The notes below the pieces were generated by a model. It was not told where the DNA came from. It searched no databases and was given only the letters and a program-made list of their open reading frames with translations. 64,000 nucleotides of DNA from Myxococcales bacterium (GTDB lineage: Bacteria > Myxococcota_A > Polyangia > Polyangiales > Polyangiaceae), in contig JADJCA010000030.1 of NCBI GenBank assembly GCA_016703425.1, positions 248,001 to 312,000 on the forward strand, given 5' to 3'. Shown piece by piece: positions 8,899-16,960 of this stretch (its first letter is position 1; each line of letters starts with the position of its first letter). Made by a program: the position numbers and the translations under genes.

Positions 8899-9241
8899 TG
8901 GTTCGCCAGAGTTCGTGGAAGGCGTCGAGTAGCTTGGTGCGGACCGAGTTCACGAGGCGGAGCGAGATGTCCGCTTCCTTGGTCGAGATGAGCGTGCCGT
9001 GGAGGTCGTCGCCGGTGCCCGCCGCGAGCGCTTCGACCTTGGCCGTTGCGAGGCGATTGCGCGCCGACGCGTCTTCGAGGGCGTGGGTGAACGCCGCCTC
9101 GAACGCCGAGCCCGCTCCCGCCGCGCCGTCGGCGGGTGTGGCGCCAGACTCGGCAGCGCCGCCGATGCCGCCGTCGGCCGTGGGGCCACGAACGCCGGCG
9201 CCAGGCGCGCCCGTCAGGAGACTGCTGGGCTCGATCCGCAA
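8891..9241 (-). CDS. fliE: Flagellar hook-basal body adaptor FliE
   Basis: This 116-residue protein connects the MS ring to the proximal rod. The C-terminal 35 residues carry the family signature (ADISLRLVNSVRTKLLDAFHEL). The N-terminal 45 residues are a Gly/Ala-rich extension. It lies 2 bases after flgC and overlaps fliF by 8 bases, in the standard flgB-flgC-fliE-fliF order. Confidence 0.93.
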   Translation of the reverse strand: MRIEPSSLLTGAPGAGVRGPTADGGIGGAAESGATPADGAAGAGSAFEAAFTHALEDASARNRLATAKVEALAAGTGDDLHGTLISTKEADISLRLVNSVRTKLLDAFHELWRTNV

Positions 9242-9243
9242 AG

Positions 9244-9690
9244 TCAGTCTCCGATCTTGAGCGCCGAGCGCGCCATGGCCTTGATGGACTCGATGGAGGT
9301 GACGCCGGCCTCGTAGGCGCGCGACGCTGTCATGAGGTTGACCATCTCCGTCACGACGTTCACGTTCGGGTATTCGACGTAACCCTGCGGGTTGGCGTCG
9401 GGGTGGCCCGGGTCGTGGACGAGCTGGCCGGGGTTCGGGTCCACACGGGTCCCGGTCATGCGCACCTCGGTCAGCTTGCTGAGCACGGGGTCGAAGGCGC
9501 GGCCGGCGACGGGTTGCGCCTGAAAGACTGGATCTTGCCGGCGGAAGGGCTGGCCATCGGCGCCGCGCGTCGTTCTGGCGTTGGCCAGGTTCGACGCGAT
9601 GACGTTCATGCGTCCGCGCTCGGCCGTCAGGCCTGACGCGGCGATCTCCATGGCGCTGAAGACGCCCGCGACCTTGAATGAACCGCTCAT
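9244..9690 (-). CDS. flgC: Proximal rod protein FlgC
   Basis: The 148-residue rod protein has the N-terminal axial signature MEIAASGLTAERGRMNVIASNLANA. Its C-terminus shows the FlgC-specific YVEYPNVNVVTEMVNLMTASRAYEAG block. The frame is open upstream over flgB, but the ATG at 9690 is right because it begins the family sequence and forms an ATGA overlap with the flgB stop. It acts in the periplasm as part of the proximal rod with FlgB and FlgF. Confidence 0.96.
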   Translation of the reverse strand: MSGSFKVAGVFSAMEIAASGLTAERGRMNVIASNLANARTTRGADGQPFRRQDPVFQAQPVAGRAFDPVLSKLTEVRMTGTRVDPNPGQLVHDPGHPDANPQGYVEYPNVNVVTEMVNLMTASRAYEAGVTSIESIKAMARSALKIGD

Positions 9691-10106
9691 CCGTTCCTCC
9701 CGTCGTTGGCAGCCCACGCGAGACCCGAGAGGCTCTGCGCTACGAGGCGCGTGAGCACGTCGTAGCGGACCTGGTTGGCGGCGATCTTCGACGCCTCGCG
9801 GTCTACGTTGACGCCGTTGCCATCGGCGCCCGGTTGGGCCGTCGGATCTTTGACGATATGGCCCGCGTTGACGCTGCCGTCTTGACGGGGACCAATGTGG
9901 GCGGCGTCGGTGACCTTCAAGCCACCGGCCGCCGCCTGAACCTCTTGGGCGAGGGCTCCGTGAAACCCGTCGCGCGTCCGCTCGAGCTCGAGCGGCCGGT
10001 ATCCCGGCGTATCGAGGTGCGAGAGGTTGGACACGAGGACGTTCTGCCTCGCCAAGTGGTAGTCGAGCCCTTGGCGAATTCCGCCGATGCCATCGAAGAG
10101 CGACAT
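9687..10106 (-). CDS. flgB: Proximal rod protein FlgB
   Basis: This 139-residue proximal rod protein starts with MSLFDGIGGIRQGLDYHLARQN and has the FlgB axial motif VSNLSHLDTPGYRPLEL. The C-terminus holds the second rod helix (VDREASKIAANQVRYDVLTRLV). A GGAGG ribosome site lies at 10111-10115. It is the first gene of the minus-strand operon, with a sigma-54 promoter-like element directly in front and flbD diverging from it. Confidence 0.96.
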   Translation of the reverse strand: MSLFDGIGGIRQGLDYHLARQNVLVSNLSHLDTPGYRPLELERTRDGFHGALAQEVQAAAGGLKVTDAAHIGPRQDGSVNAGHIVKDPTAQPGADGNGVNVDREASKIAANQVRYDVLTRLVAQSLSGLAWAANDGRNG

Positions 10107-10127
10107 GGTGCCTCCGAAGGGGAGACA

Positions 10128-10143
10128 TCCAAGCGGCGTGCCA
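10128..10143 (-). promoter_or_regulatory. Sigma-54 (-24/-12) promoter for the flgB operon
   Basis: On the minus strand this site reads TGGCACGCCGCTTGGA, matching the consensus TGGCACGNNNNTTGCA except for G instead of C in the -12 pair. The spacing is exactly the usual 10 bases between GG and the -12 dinucleotide. Predicted transcription would start near 10117, leaving about 11 bases before the flgB ATG, just enough to include the GGAGG site. It lies back-to-back with the flbD promoter. Confidence 0.7.
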
Positions 10144-10169
10144 CAGGACGGGCCGTGCGACCGTGCCCA

Positions 10170-10185
10170 TGGCGCGCCCGTTGCT
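10170..10185 (+). promoter_or_regulatory. Sigma-54 promoter for flbD-motAB
   Basis: The site reads TGGCGCGCCCGTTGCT, one mismatch from the sigma-54 consensus (G for A in the -24 element) with correct spacing. The predicted start of transcription is near 10196, only about 6 bases before the flbD ATG at 10202, and no ribosome site is visible. The 94-base flgB-flbD gap therefore holds two divergent sigma-54 promoters, allowing coordinated control of both flagellar operons. Confidence 0.7.
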
Positions 10186-10201
10186 TCGTTCCCCGCGAAC
10201 G

Positions 10202-10522
10202 ATGATCAAGCTCACGCGCCTCAACCACCACACCGTCGCCATCAACCCGGATCACATTCGCTGGGCCGAGGCATCGCCCGACACCACGCTCTTCCTCTTG
10301 GGCGGCGAGAAGATCCTCGTGCTCGAGACGCTTGACGAGCTCCTCGGCCGCGTCATCGAGTTCCGACGACGCATCCGCACGCCGGGTGCGCCAGGCGAGG
10401 AGATGGACACCATCACGGGAGATCCGCCCCGGATGCCGTCGAAGGCGCCGCCCCCGCTCGGGGCACGCTCTTCGCATTTCCCGAGACCCAGCGGTACGCC
10501 GCGCTTCGGAGGAGGGACCTGA
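10202..10522 (+). CDS. flbD: FlbD family flagellar protein
   Basis: The 106-residue protein begins with the FlbD family block MIKLTRLNHHTVAINPDHI, followed by TTLFLLGGEKILVLETLDELLGRVIEF. This domain of about 60 residues is commonly encoded directly before motA. The last 45 residues are Pro/Arg/Gly-rich and not conserved. The ATG at 10202 was chosen over the in-frame upstream ATGs because it begins the family sequence. This small FlbD should not be confused with the Caulobacter sigma-54 regulator of the same name. Its role is unclear. It lies 1 base before motA. Confidence 0.85.
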   Translation: MIKLTRLNHHTVAINPDHIRWAEASPDTTLFLLGGEKILVLETLDELLGRVIEFRRRIRTPGAPGEEMDTITGDPPRMPSKAPPPLGARSSHFPRPSGTPRFGGGT

Positions 10523-10523
10523 C

Positions 10524-11303
10524 ATGGAGCCGCTCATCGGCATCTTCGTCGCGCTCGCGGCGATTCTTCTTGGGAACATGCTCGAAGGTGGGCACGCGTC
10601 GTCGATCGTCGGCGGGCCCGCCATGCTCATCGTGCTCGGCGGCACCATCGGGGCGACCATGGTGCAGTTCCCGCTCGCGACCATCTCCGAGTCCATCAAG
10701 ATCGTCAGCGGCACCTTCAAGAAGTGCCACTACGATCTCCCGAAGATGATCGAAGAGATCGTCGACTACGCGAATCGCGCGAGGCGCGACGGCATCCTGG
10801 CGCTCGAGAAGGTCGCCTCCACGGTCTCCGATCCGTTCCTCGCCAAGGCGCTCACCATGGCCGTCGACGGCGTGGATTCGGCCACGTTGCGCGACACCAT
10901 GGAGGTCACCATCAGTCAGCACGAGGAGCACGGAGAAGACGCGGCCAAGGTCTTCGAAGCGCTCGGCGGCTATTGCCCCACCATCGGCATCATCGGCGCC
11001 GTCTTGGGCCTCATCCACGTCATGAGCAACCTGAGCGACATCGCCGCCGTCGGCGCCGGTATCGCGGCGGCCTTCGTCGCCACCATCTACGGCGTCGCCT
11101 TCGCCAACGTGGTCTTTCTGCCGATGGCCGGTCGCATCAAGCTTCGGGTGCGCGAGGAAGCCACGGCCCGCGTGCTGATGCTCACCGGCGTGCTCGCGAT
11201 TCAAGAGGGAATGAACCCGAAGCTCGTCCGCGATCGCTTGGCTGAGTTCGTGCACGACCACGGTCACGGCAAGGCAGGCGCTGCGGCGCCGGCGACGGCC
11301 TGA
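10524..11303 (+). CDS. motA: Flagellar motor stator protein MotA
   Basis: The 259-residue inner-membrane protein forms the ion channel with MotB and pushes on FliG. Four hydrophobic segments are visible: about residues 4-20 and 32-50 at the N-terminus, and about 150-170 and 180-202, including GIIGAVLGLIHVMSNL and AGIAAAFVATIYGVAFANVVFLP. A long cytoplasmic loop lies between the pairs. A strong GGAGG site (10508-10515) precedes the ATG at 10524, which is preferred to the longer frame from 10332. MotB follows after 29 bases. Confidence 0.96.
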   Translation: MEPLIGIFVALAAILLGNMLEGGHASSIVGGPAMLIVLGGTIGATMVQFPLATISESIKIVSGTFKKCHYDLPKMIEEIVDYANRARRDGILALEKVASTVSDPFLAKALTMAVDGVDSATLRDTMEVTISQHEEHGEDAAKVFEALGGYCPTIGIIGAVLGLIHVMSNLSDIAAVGAGIAAAFVATIYGVAFANVVFLPMAGRIKLRVREEATARVLMLTGVLAIQEGMNPKLVRDRLAEFVHDHGHGKAGAAAPATA

Positions 11304-11332
11304 GGGCCCAGACGTGACGAGGAGGAGCGTCG

Positions 11333-12112
11333 ATGCGTAAGAAAAAGCATCCCGAGCACGTGAACCACGAAAGGTGGCTGATCAGCTACGCCGACTTCAT
11401 CACGCTCCTGTTCGCCTTCTTCGTCGTTATGTTCGCTGCGTCGCAGGTTGACTCGAAGAAGGTCGGTCGCTTCAGCGAGTCGTTCTCGAAGGCCGTCGGC
11501 ATCGAGGTGTTCCCCTTCTCCGGCACGAGCGTGATGCCCGGCGCCCCGAACTTCGTGTCGTCGGAGATCGTAGGACCCAACGCCACGACGCTGCCGACCG
11601 AGCTCGAGAGCCTAAAGTCGGAGCTGCAGAAGCGGCAGAAGAACAAAGACGCGGAGCTCGGGACCCTTCGCTTGGTCGCCCGCCGCAACGAGCTCGTGTT
11701 GCGCCTCAGCGACGCGATGTTGTTCGACAGCGGCGACGATCGCGTGAAGCCCAAGGCTCGCGAGGTGTTGGTGGCGCTGGCTTCCGAGTTCAAGCGCCGC
11801 AAGCTCTCCGTTCGCGTCGAGGGCCACACCGACGACAAGCCGATTCGAACGGCGCGATTTCGCTCCAATTGGGAGCTGTCGACGGCGCGCGCGACGGCCG
11901 TCGTGGCGGAGCTGGCGGCGCAGGACATCGGACCGGATCGGCTCTCGGCCGCCGGCTACGCTGAGTTTCACCCCATTGCGCCCAACGCGACGCCCGAGTC
12001 GCGCGCCACGAACCGGCGCGTCGACCTCGTAGTGACGGTGAACACCGGCGTGGACACGGCCGACGGCACCGCCGTTGACGCGCGTCCCGATGAGAAAGGC
12101 AAAGCACCGTGA
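11333..12112 (+). CDS. motB: Flagellar motor stator protein MotB
   Basis: MotB (259 residues) anchors the stator to peptidoglycan. A short basic cytoplasmic tail is followed by a single membrane helix (about 17-36, ISYADFITLLFAFFVVMFA) containing the ion-binding Asp21. A plug/linker region follows, then a C-terminal OmpA-like peptidoglycan-binding domain with LFDSGDDRVKP, VRVEGHTDD and NWELSTARATAVV. The stop overlaps the GTG of the next gene. Confidence 0.96.
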   Translation: MRKKKHPEHVNHERWLISYADFITLLFAFFVVMFAASQVDSKKVGRFSESFSKAVGIEVFPFSGTSVMPGAPNFVSSEIVGPNATTLPTELESLKSELQKRQKNKDAELGTLRLVARRNELVLRLSDAMLFDSGDDRVKPKAREVLVALASEFKRRKLSVRVEGHTDDKPIRTARFRSNWELSTARATAVVAELAAQDIGPDRLSAAGYAEFHPIAPNATPESRATNRRVDLVVTVNTGVDTADGTAVDARPDEKGKAP

Positions 12113-12618
12113 AAAAGGTCTCCCTGTTGGTGACGCTCTTGAGCTCGCTCGCGGCGATGGTCGCCGCGCCGGAGTCGGCGCATGCGCAGGAGTGGCTCGT
12201 GGCCGCCCGCGCGAGCGTCGCGGGAGGTATCGACGTCGGCGGCGCCGAGGTGGCGATGCGCCGCGCCCGCAGCGTGGTGTCGTTGGGCGCGGACCTCGCC
12301 GTCGACGAGCGACCCAAGGACATCTTCGGCGCCGCGGTCATCGTCGAGGTAGAGCCGAAGGCGAGCTTCGGCGGCGCGGCGCGCTACGGGCGCCTGTTAG
12401 GCCCCAGCAGCCTCATTTTTCTCTCGGGCGAAGGGCTCGTGGCGCCCCATACGCTCTTTGGGGCCGGCGGGGGCTTCGAGCAGCGCTTCGCCTTCTCCAA
12501 GACGACGCAGTTGACCCTCGGCCCGTCGTTCAACGTCTTCTTCATCGGTCAAGACATCCCCGACGACTCGGTTTTCTGGCGCGCCCTTCTGGCCGTGGGG
12601 TTCCGTGCAGACCTCTGA
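12109..12618 (+). CDS. Secreted beta-rich protein, probably a small outer-membrane barrel, coupled to motB
   Basis: This 169-residue protein has a signal peptide (positive start, hydrophobic core, cleavage after AHA at about residue 26). Alternating small/hydrophobic strands follow, ending in an aromatic/hydrophobic C-terminal strand, as in small outer-membrane beta barrels. It starts with GTG in a GTGA overlap with the motB stop, so it should be translated with the stator genes. No named flagellar family is recognised. A role in the envelope around the motor is inferred from position only. Confidence 0.7.
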   Translation: MKKVSLLVTLLSSLAAMVAAPESAHAQEWLVAARASVAGGIDVGGAEVAMRRARSVVSLGADLAVDERPKDIFGAAVIVEVEPKASFGGAARYGRLLGPSSLIFLSGEGLVAPHTLFGAGGGFEQRFAFSKTTQLTLGPSFNVFFIGQDIPDDSVFWRALLAVGFRADL

Positions 12619-12967
12619 GCTTCGTTGGCTGGGTAGGTCGGTCGGCGCCCGCGCCCGCACGACCGTGGTCGCGCTCGTCATCGCGCTCGCGGCGTGCGCC
12701 GTCGCGTGTCAGCCCGAGGGCTCGTGCATCCGCTACAGCGACTGCGCGAACGGCGAGACCTGCGCGAGCGGCTCTTGCGTTCGCCTCGCCGAGGCGCCGG
12801 CCGCCGTGGAAGGGCCTGGCGACGCGGCGGGCCCGTCTTCGTCGACGGCGAAGAGCCCCAGCGAGGCCGGTGCGTCGAGCTCGCCCGTTAGCGACGCGGG
12901 CGCCAAGTCCGACGCGAGCGTCGAGGTCGACGCCGCCACCTCTGTCGACGCGGCCAGCGACGCGTAG
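12605..12967 (+). CDS. Small Cys-rich lipoprotein with Asp/Ala/Ser tail
   Basis: The 120-residue protein has an N-terminal hydrophobic segment (about 18-32) ending in a lipobox-like LAAC or AVAC. A small Cys-rich module follows with the spacing C-x5-C-x5-C-x4-C (CIRYSDCANGETCASGSC), a compact disulfide module seen in many myxobacterial surface proteins. The last 50 residues are a low-complexity Ser/Ala/Asp tail. It starts with GTG and overlaps the previous gene by 14 bases. The function is unknown. Confidence 0.65.
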   Translation: MQTSELRWLGRSVGARARTTVVALVIALAACAVACQPEGSCIRYSDCANGETCASGSCVRLAEAPAAVEGPGDAAGPSSSTAKSPSEAGASSSPVSDAGAKSDASVEVDAATSVDAASDA

Positions 12968-13095
12968 CGCCGGTGCGCCGACACCTCCCGCCGGTTCGGT
13001 GACGGAGAGGCCAGGCAACGTGACGGTCCGCTGACGGAAGCGGGCTTCGGGGCGCAGCCATCGCCGATTGTGGCGCCCCTCTCCGGGCTGAGTCT

Positions 13096-13111
13096 TGGCA
13101 CTGCGCTCGCA
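13096..13111 (+). promoter_or_regulatory. Sigma-54 promoter for the flgG operon
   Basis: The site reads TGGCACTGCGCTCGCA: a perfect -24 TGGCAC, a -12 TCGCA with one mismatch, and correct spacing. The predicted transcription start (about 13122) lies only about 2 bases before the flgG ATG at 13124, so the transcript should be leaderless. Confidence 0.7.
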
Positions 13112-13123
13112 TCTCGACGAGAC

Positions 13124-13906
13124 ATGTTCCGCTCACTCCAAGTAGCTGCGACCGGCATGGTGGCGCAGGAAACCAAGCTCGACACCATCGCCAACAACCT
13201 CGCCAACGCCAACACGGCGGGCTACAAGCGCCAGGACGCGGAGTTCGAGGATCTCCTCTACCAGAACCTCCGCGGTGCAGCGCCCACGGCCAGCGGCGGC
13301 GTCGCTCCCACGGGAACGCAGGTCGGCTCCGGTGCGCGCATCGCCGCGACGTCGCGGTCGTTTGCGCAGGGTTCGCTGCAGCAGACCGGCAACCCCTTCG
13401 ACTTGGCCATCGAAGGTCCGGGCTTCATCCCCGTCATGCGCGCCAGCGGGCAGGTGGCCTACACGCGCGCGGGACAGATGAAGCTCGATGCCGGCGGCAA
13501 GCTCGTCACGAGCGAAGGTATCCCCGTCGAGCCGCCCATCACCATCCCCACCGACTCGACGAAGGTGACGATTGGGTCCGATGGCACGGTGAGCGCCACG
13601 CAGCCGGGCCAGGCGACGCCGACGAACCTCGGGCAAATCCAGATCGCGACGTTCCCCAACCCCGGCGGCCTGACGGCCGTGGGGCACAACCTCTTCGAGG
13701 CCTCCGCGTCGAGCGGCGACGCGCAAACGGGCGCCGCCGGCGGCGACGGCCGAGGCACCGTGATGCAAGGCGCCGTTGAAGGTTCGAACGTCGAGGTCGT
13801 GAGCGAGATGATCGGCCTCATCCGCGCCCAGCGCGCCTACGAGATCAACTCGAAGGTCATCGCCGCCGCCGACGAGATGCTCCGCAACGCCACGCAAATG
13901 AGGTGA
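13124..13906 (+). CDS. flgG: Distal rod protein FlgG
   Basis: FlgG (260 residues, the typical length) forms the distal rod that passes through the P and L rings. It starts with MFRSLQVAATGMVAQETKLDTIANNLANANTAGYK, split here by family blocks at residues 1-20 and 21-35. It also has the internal FAQGSLQQTGNPFDLAIEGPGF motif (around residues 80-101) and the C-terminal NVEVVSEMIGLIRAQRAYEIN block. An upstream GTG at 13070 is in frame but precedes the promoter and family start. flgA follows. Confidence 0.97.
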   Translation: MFRSLQVAATGMVAQETKLDTIANNLANANTAGYKRQDAEFEDLLYQNLRGAAPTASGGVAPTGTQVGSGARIAATSRSFAQGSLQQTGNPFDLAIEGPGFIPVMRASGQVAYTRAGQMKLDAGGKLVTSEGIPVEPPITIPTDSTKVTIGSDGTVSATQPGQATPTNLGQIQIATFPNPGGLTAVGHNLFEASASSGDAQTGAAGGDGRGTVMQGAVEGSNVEVVSEMIGLIRAQRAYEINSKVIAAADEMLRNATQMR

Positions 13907-13908
13907 TC

Positions 13909-14715
13909 ATGACGCCGTCGCGATGGATGCTCCGGAGTGTGTTGCCCGCGTCGATCTTGCTCGCCGCGCCCCTGTCGTCGGCCATTGTCTACGCATCGCC
14001 CGCGAAGCTCGCGGCCAAGGTCGTGACCAAGAGCCCCGCGGCGCCCGGCGTACGCACCGTGTTCGTGGCCACGCCGCGACTCAGGCTCGGCGAACTGGTG
14101 TCCTTCGCCGAGGGGGCCGTCGCGGATTTCGACGTCGGTCCTTCCCCGGTCCCGTCGGGGTCGCGGGTCTTTGGCAAGGCCGAGCTCGCGTCGCTGCTTC
14201 GCGATGCCGGCTTCGAAGGGAAGGCGGAGAGCCTCGCCGCCGTTCGCGTCGTCCGCAAGACGCGCGCGGTGGACGCGGCGCTCATCGAGGGCGAGATCCA
14301 AAAGGCGTCGCTCCCGCGGGGCGTCACGCTCGCGGCCGTGCGCGCGCCCGCCACAGCGACGGTGCCTGACGGCTTCGATCGCTCCACGGTCGAATTCGGT
14401 AAGGTGCCCCGTCGCGCCGGCGCCCACCGGCTGACGGCCATCGTCACCTTCGCGCGAGGCACGGAGCGGCTCGCCTCGCTGCTCGTTCCCGTCGAGCTCA
14501 ACGTCTCCGACGAGGGCGCGAAGCCCGACGCTGGTCGCGGTCAGCCGGTGCAAATCGTCCTGCGCCGCGGCCTCATCGAGGTCGCGGCCGCCGCCGTCTT
14601 GGGCGCCGACGCGAACGTCGGCGAGACGGTGCCCGTCACGATTCGCAACACGGGCCGCGTGGTGCGCGCCAAGCTCACCGAGCCGGGCAAGGCCCTCTTC
14701 GTGGAGGGGCCGTGA
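13909..14715 (+). CDS. flgA: Flagellar P-ring assembly chaperone FlgA
   Basis: The 268-residue periplasmic chaperone helps FlgI form the P ring. It has a signal peptide (about 1-30) and a C-terminal SAF-like domain with IVLRRGLIEVAAAAVLGADANVGE and VRNTG-like VTIRNTGRVV, the conserved FlgA end. The ATG at 13909 is preceded by GAGG with 5-base spacing; an overlapping GTG at 13903 is an alternative. It overlaps flgH in a GTGA. Confidence 0.9.
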   Translation: MTPSRWMLRSVLPASILLAAPLSSAIVYASPAKLAAKVVTKSPAAPGVRTVFVATPRLRLGELVSFAEGAVADFDVGPSPVPSGSRVFGKAELASLLRDAGFEGKAESLAAVRVVRKTRAVDAALIEGEIQKASLPRGVTLAAVRAPATATVPDGFDRSTVEFGKVPRRAGAHRLTAIVTFARGTERLASLLVPVELNVSDEGAKPDAGRGQPVQIVLRRGLIEVAAAAVLGADANVGETVPVTIRNTGRVVRAKLTEPGKALFVEGP

Positions 14716-15413
14716 AGCTCGCGCGGCTCGCCCTCGCCGTTTGCCTCGCGCTACCCATGGTCGCGTGTGGCCCCGCCCACGTCGCACCCTTTACGCCACG
14801 CGAGCGCGTGTACAAGGCCGGCGGCTACGCGCAGAAGGCGCCGAGCGCGCGCCCGTCCAACGGCTCGCTCTTCAGCGATGCCGTCGGCGGGTACCTCGAG
14901 GACACGCGCGCCGTTCGCGTCGGCGACTTCGTCGTCGTCCGCATTGACGAAAACGCCGACGCGCAGGGCAACGCGACGACGAAGCTCTCCAAGGAGGGCA
15001 GCGGCTCAGGTGGTGTGGGCTCGCTCCTCGGGATCATGCCGGCGCTGAAGAAGGCCTACCCGACGATGGACCCGGAGAAGCTCTTCGAATACGCCACCAA
15101 GAGCGGCTTTTCCGGCGAGGGAAACACGAGCCGCAAGGGCCAGCTCACGGGCAGCATCGCGGTCCGCGTCGTGCGCGAAATGCCGAACGGCGACCTCTAC
15201 CTCGAGGGCACCAAGGTCGTGATGATCAACCACGAGGAGTACCACATGTACCTCTCGGGCTTGGTTCGCCCCGCTGACATCGGCCAAGACAACACCATCG
15301 GCTCGTCGCGCATCGCCGACGCGCAGATCGAGTTCACCGGTCGCGGCGACGTTGACGATCAAACCCGCAAGGGCTTCTTCGGACGACTCGTCGACACCCT
15401 CAACCCATTCTGA
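14712..15413 (+). CDS. flgH: Flagellar L-ring lipoprotein FlgH
   Basis: This 233-residue lipoprotein forms the L ring in the outer membrane. The lipobox LPMVAC places the lipidated Cys at residue 19. The conserved regions NGSLF, VRVGDFVVVRIDENA and the C-terminal GLVRPADIGQDNTIGSSRIADAQIEF are present. It starts with GTG overlapping the flgA stop. The presence of FlgH and FlgI shows a two-membrane envelope. Confidence 0.96.
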   Translation: MKLARLALAVCLALPMVACGPAHVAPFTPRERVYKAGGYAQKAPSARPSNGSLFSDAVGGYLEDTRAVRVGDFVVVRIDENADAQGNATTKLSKEGSGSGGVGSLLGIMPALKKAYPTMDPEKLFEYATKSGFSGEGNTSRKGQLTGSIAVRVVREMPNGDLYLEGTKVVMINHEEYHMYLSGLVRPADIGQDNTIGSSRIADAQIEFTGRGDVDDQTRKGFFGRLVDTLNPF

Positions 15414-15453
15414 GACTCGTTCGAGCGACCTTCTGAGCGCATCGGAGCCCACC

Positions 15454-16575
15454 TTGAAACGACGCAATCACCTCTTGTTCGTCCTCGCGCTCGCGGTCGT
15501 GCTCTTTTGGCCCGGCTCGGCCCGCGCCGACAAGATTCGCGATCTCTGCGAGGTCAACGGCGCGCGCGACAACCAGCTCGTGGGCTTCGGCATCGTGACG
15601 GGTCTCGCCGGGACCGGCGACGATCTCTCCGTACCCTTCGCGGCGCAGTCCGTCCTCTCGATGTTGCGGCGCTTGGGCATCCAAGTCGATCCGAAGCAAC
15701 TCCGCCTCCGCAACGTGGCTGCCGTCATGGTCACCGCGACGTTGCCGCCCTTCGCGAAGGCCGGGACACACCTCGACGTGGCCGTGAGCTCCGTCGGCAA
15801 CGCACGCTCGCTCTCGTCCGGTGTGCTCGTGCAAGCCGTGCTCAAAGGGCCCGATCAAAAGACCTACGCGGTGGCCCAAGGCCCGGTCCTTCTGGGCGGC
15901 TTTGACGCCAAGGGTGCCAGCGGGTCCTCGATCAAGTCCGGCAGCACGACCTCCGGTCGCGTCCCCGAGGGCGCCATCATTGAGCGCGAGGTGGTGGGGC
16001 AGATCGTCGACAAGGGGCAGCTCCGCTTCGACCTTCGCACGCCGGGTTTTGCCGTGGCGGCGCGCATCGCGGAGGCCATCGACAAGAAGCTCGGGAAGGG
16101 GACAGCCCAGGCGTCTGATGGCGGCGCTGTCGTCGTGCGCGTGCCCGACACCAAGAAGACCCGCATCGTGGAGCTCATCGCCGAGATCGAGGAGCTTGAG
16201 GTGGTGCCGGTTCGCAAAGCGCGCGTCGTCATCAACGAACGCACCGGGACCATCGTTGCTGGTGGTGACGTGCGGCTCGCGCCGGCAGCCGTGGTGCATG
16301 GGTCCTTGACGGTGATCGTTCGAGAGACACCCGAGGTCTCGCAGCCGACGGCGCCGTTCGGGAAGGGCAGCACCGCCGTCGTGCCGCGCACGGAGATCGA
16401 AACCAAGGAAGGCGGACCGTCGGGGCCGTCGGTCACGTACATGGGCGGCTCGCCGACGCTCGCCGAGGTTGCGTCGGCGTTGGGGCTCCTAGGCCTCTCT
16501 CCGCGGGAGCTGGCCGGTGTGCTCCAGGCCTTGCGAGGCGCCGGTGCCCTCGAGGCGGAGGTGGTGGTCCAATGA
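15454..16575 (+). CDS. flgI: Flagellar P-ring protein FlgI
   Basis: FlgI (373 residues) forms the periplasmic P ring around the rod. It has a signal peptide ending near ARA-D (about residue 26). The mature protein starts with the family block IRDLCEVNGARDNQLVGFGI and includes GLAGTGDD and RNVAAVMVTATLPPFAKAG. The TTG at 15454, with a GGAG ribosome site 6 bases upstream, fits the signal peptide. A longer frame from 15352 overlaps flgH and adds a non-signal extension. It overlaps flgJ by 4 bases. Confidence 0.96.
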   Translation: MKRRNHLLFVLALAVVLFWPGSARADKIRDLCEVNGARDNQLVGFGIVTGLAGTGDDLSVPFAAQSVLSMLRRLGIQVDPKQLRLRNVAAVMVTATLPPFAKAGTHLDVAVSSVGNARSLSSGVLVQAVLKGPDQKTYAVAQGPVLLGGFDAKGASGSSIKSGSTTSGRVPEGAIIEREVVGQIVDKGQLRFDLRTPGFAVAARIAEAIDKKLGKGTAQASDGGAVVVRVPDTKKTRIVELIAEIEELEVVPVRKARVVINERTGTIVAGGDVRLAPAAVVHGSLTVIVRETPEVSQPTAPFGKGSTAVVPRTEIETKEGGPSGPSVTYMGGSPTLAEVASALGLLGLSPRELAGVLQALRGAGALEAEVVVQ

Positions 16576-16958
16576 GCGTCAAACTGGGTGTCGGATCGGT
16601 GACGGGCCCCGTCGAAGTTACGACGGACCGTCGCGTTAGCGCCGGGCCTACCGACGCCGACCGTGTGCGGCAAGCGGCGACCCAGTTCGAGGGCATCTTC
16701 GTGCGCCAGCTCCTCGACGCCGCAAATCTCATGGGCAAGCGCGGCCAGGACAAGGGGGCGGGTCAATACGGCTCCTTCGCCGTCGAGGCCCTCGCCGATG
16801 GTGTGGTTCGTGCAGGTGGTCTTGGACTGGTGAAGCAGATCGAAGGCTCGATTTCGCAAACGCTCGCAAGAGCGCAGGAAAGCGCCCCGGCGCAAGAAAT
16901 CGAACCAAAAACCTCAAGGACCGGCGAGAGCCGCCGTTCCGAGAAGCAGGAAGGCTGA
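16572..16958 (+). CDS. flgJ: Rod-binding protein FlgJ, N-terminal domain only
   Basis: The 128-residue protein matches the rod-capping domain of FlgJ (VRQAATQFEGIFVRQLLDAANLM, GQYGSFAVEALADGVVRAGGLGLVKQI). It lacks the C-terminal muramidase domain of enterobacterial FlgJ, which is common outside Gammaproteobacteria. A separate lytic enzyme would be needed to open peptidoglycan for the rod. It starts in an ATGA overlap with flgI and flgM follows after 2 bases. Confidence 0.9.
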   Translation: MSVKLGVGSVTGPVEVTTDRRVSAGPTDADRVRQAATQFEGIFVRQLLDAANLMGKRGQDKGAGQYGSFAVEALADGVVRAGGLGLVKQIEGSISQTLARAQESAPAQEIEPKTSRTGESRRSEKQEG

Positions 16959-16960
16959 AG

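Noticed and set aside
9352..9366. A further copy of the GTGAAC repeat inside flgC.
   Set aside because: The bases encode the conserved FlgC motif NVNVV, so the similarity is due to the protein family.
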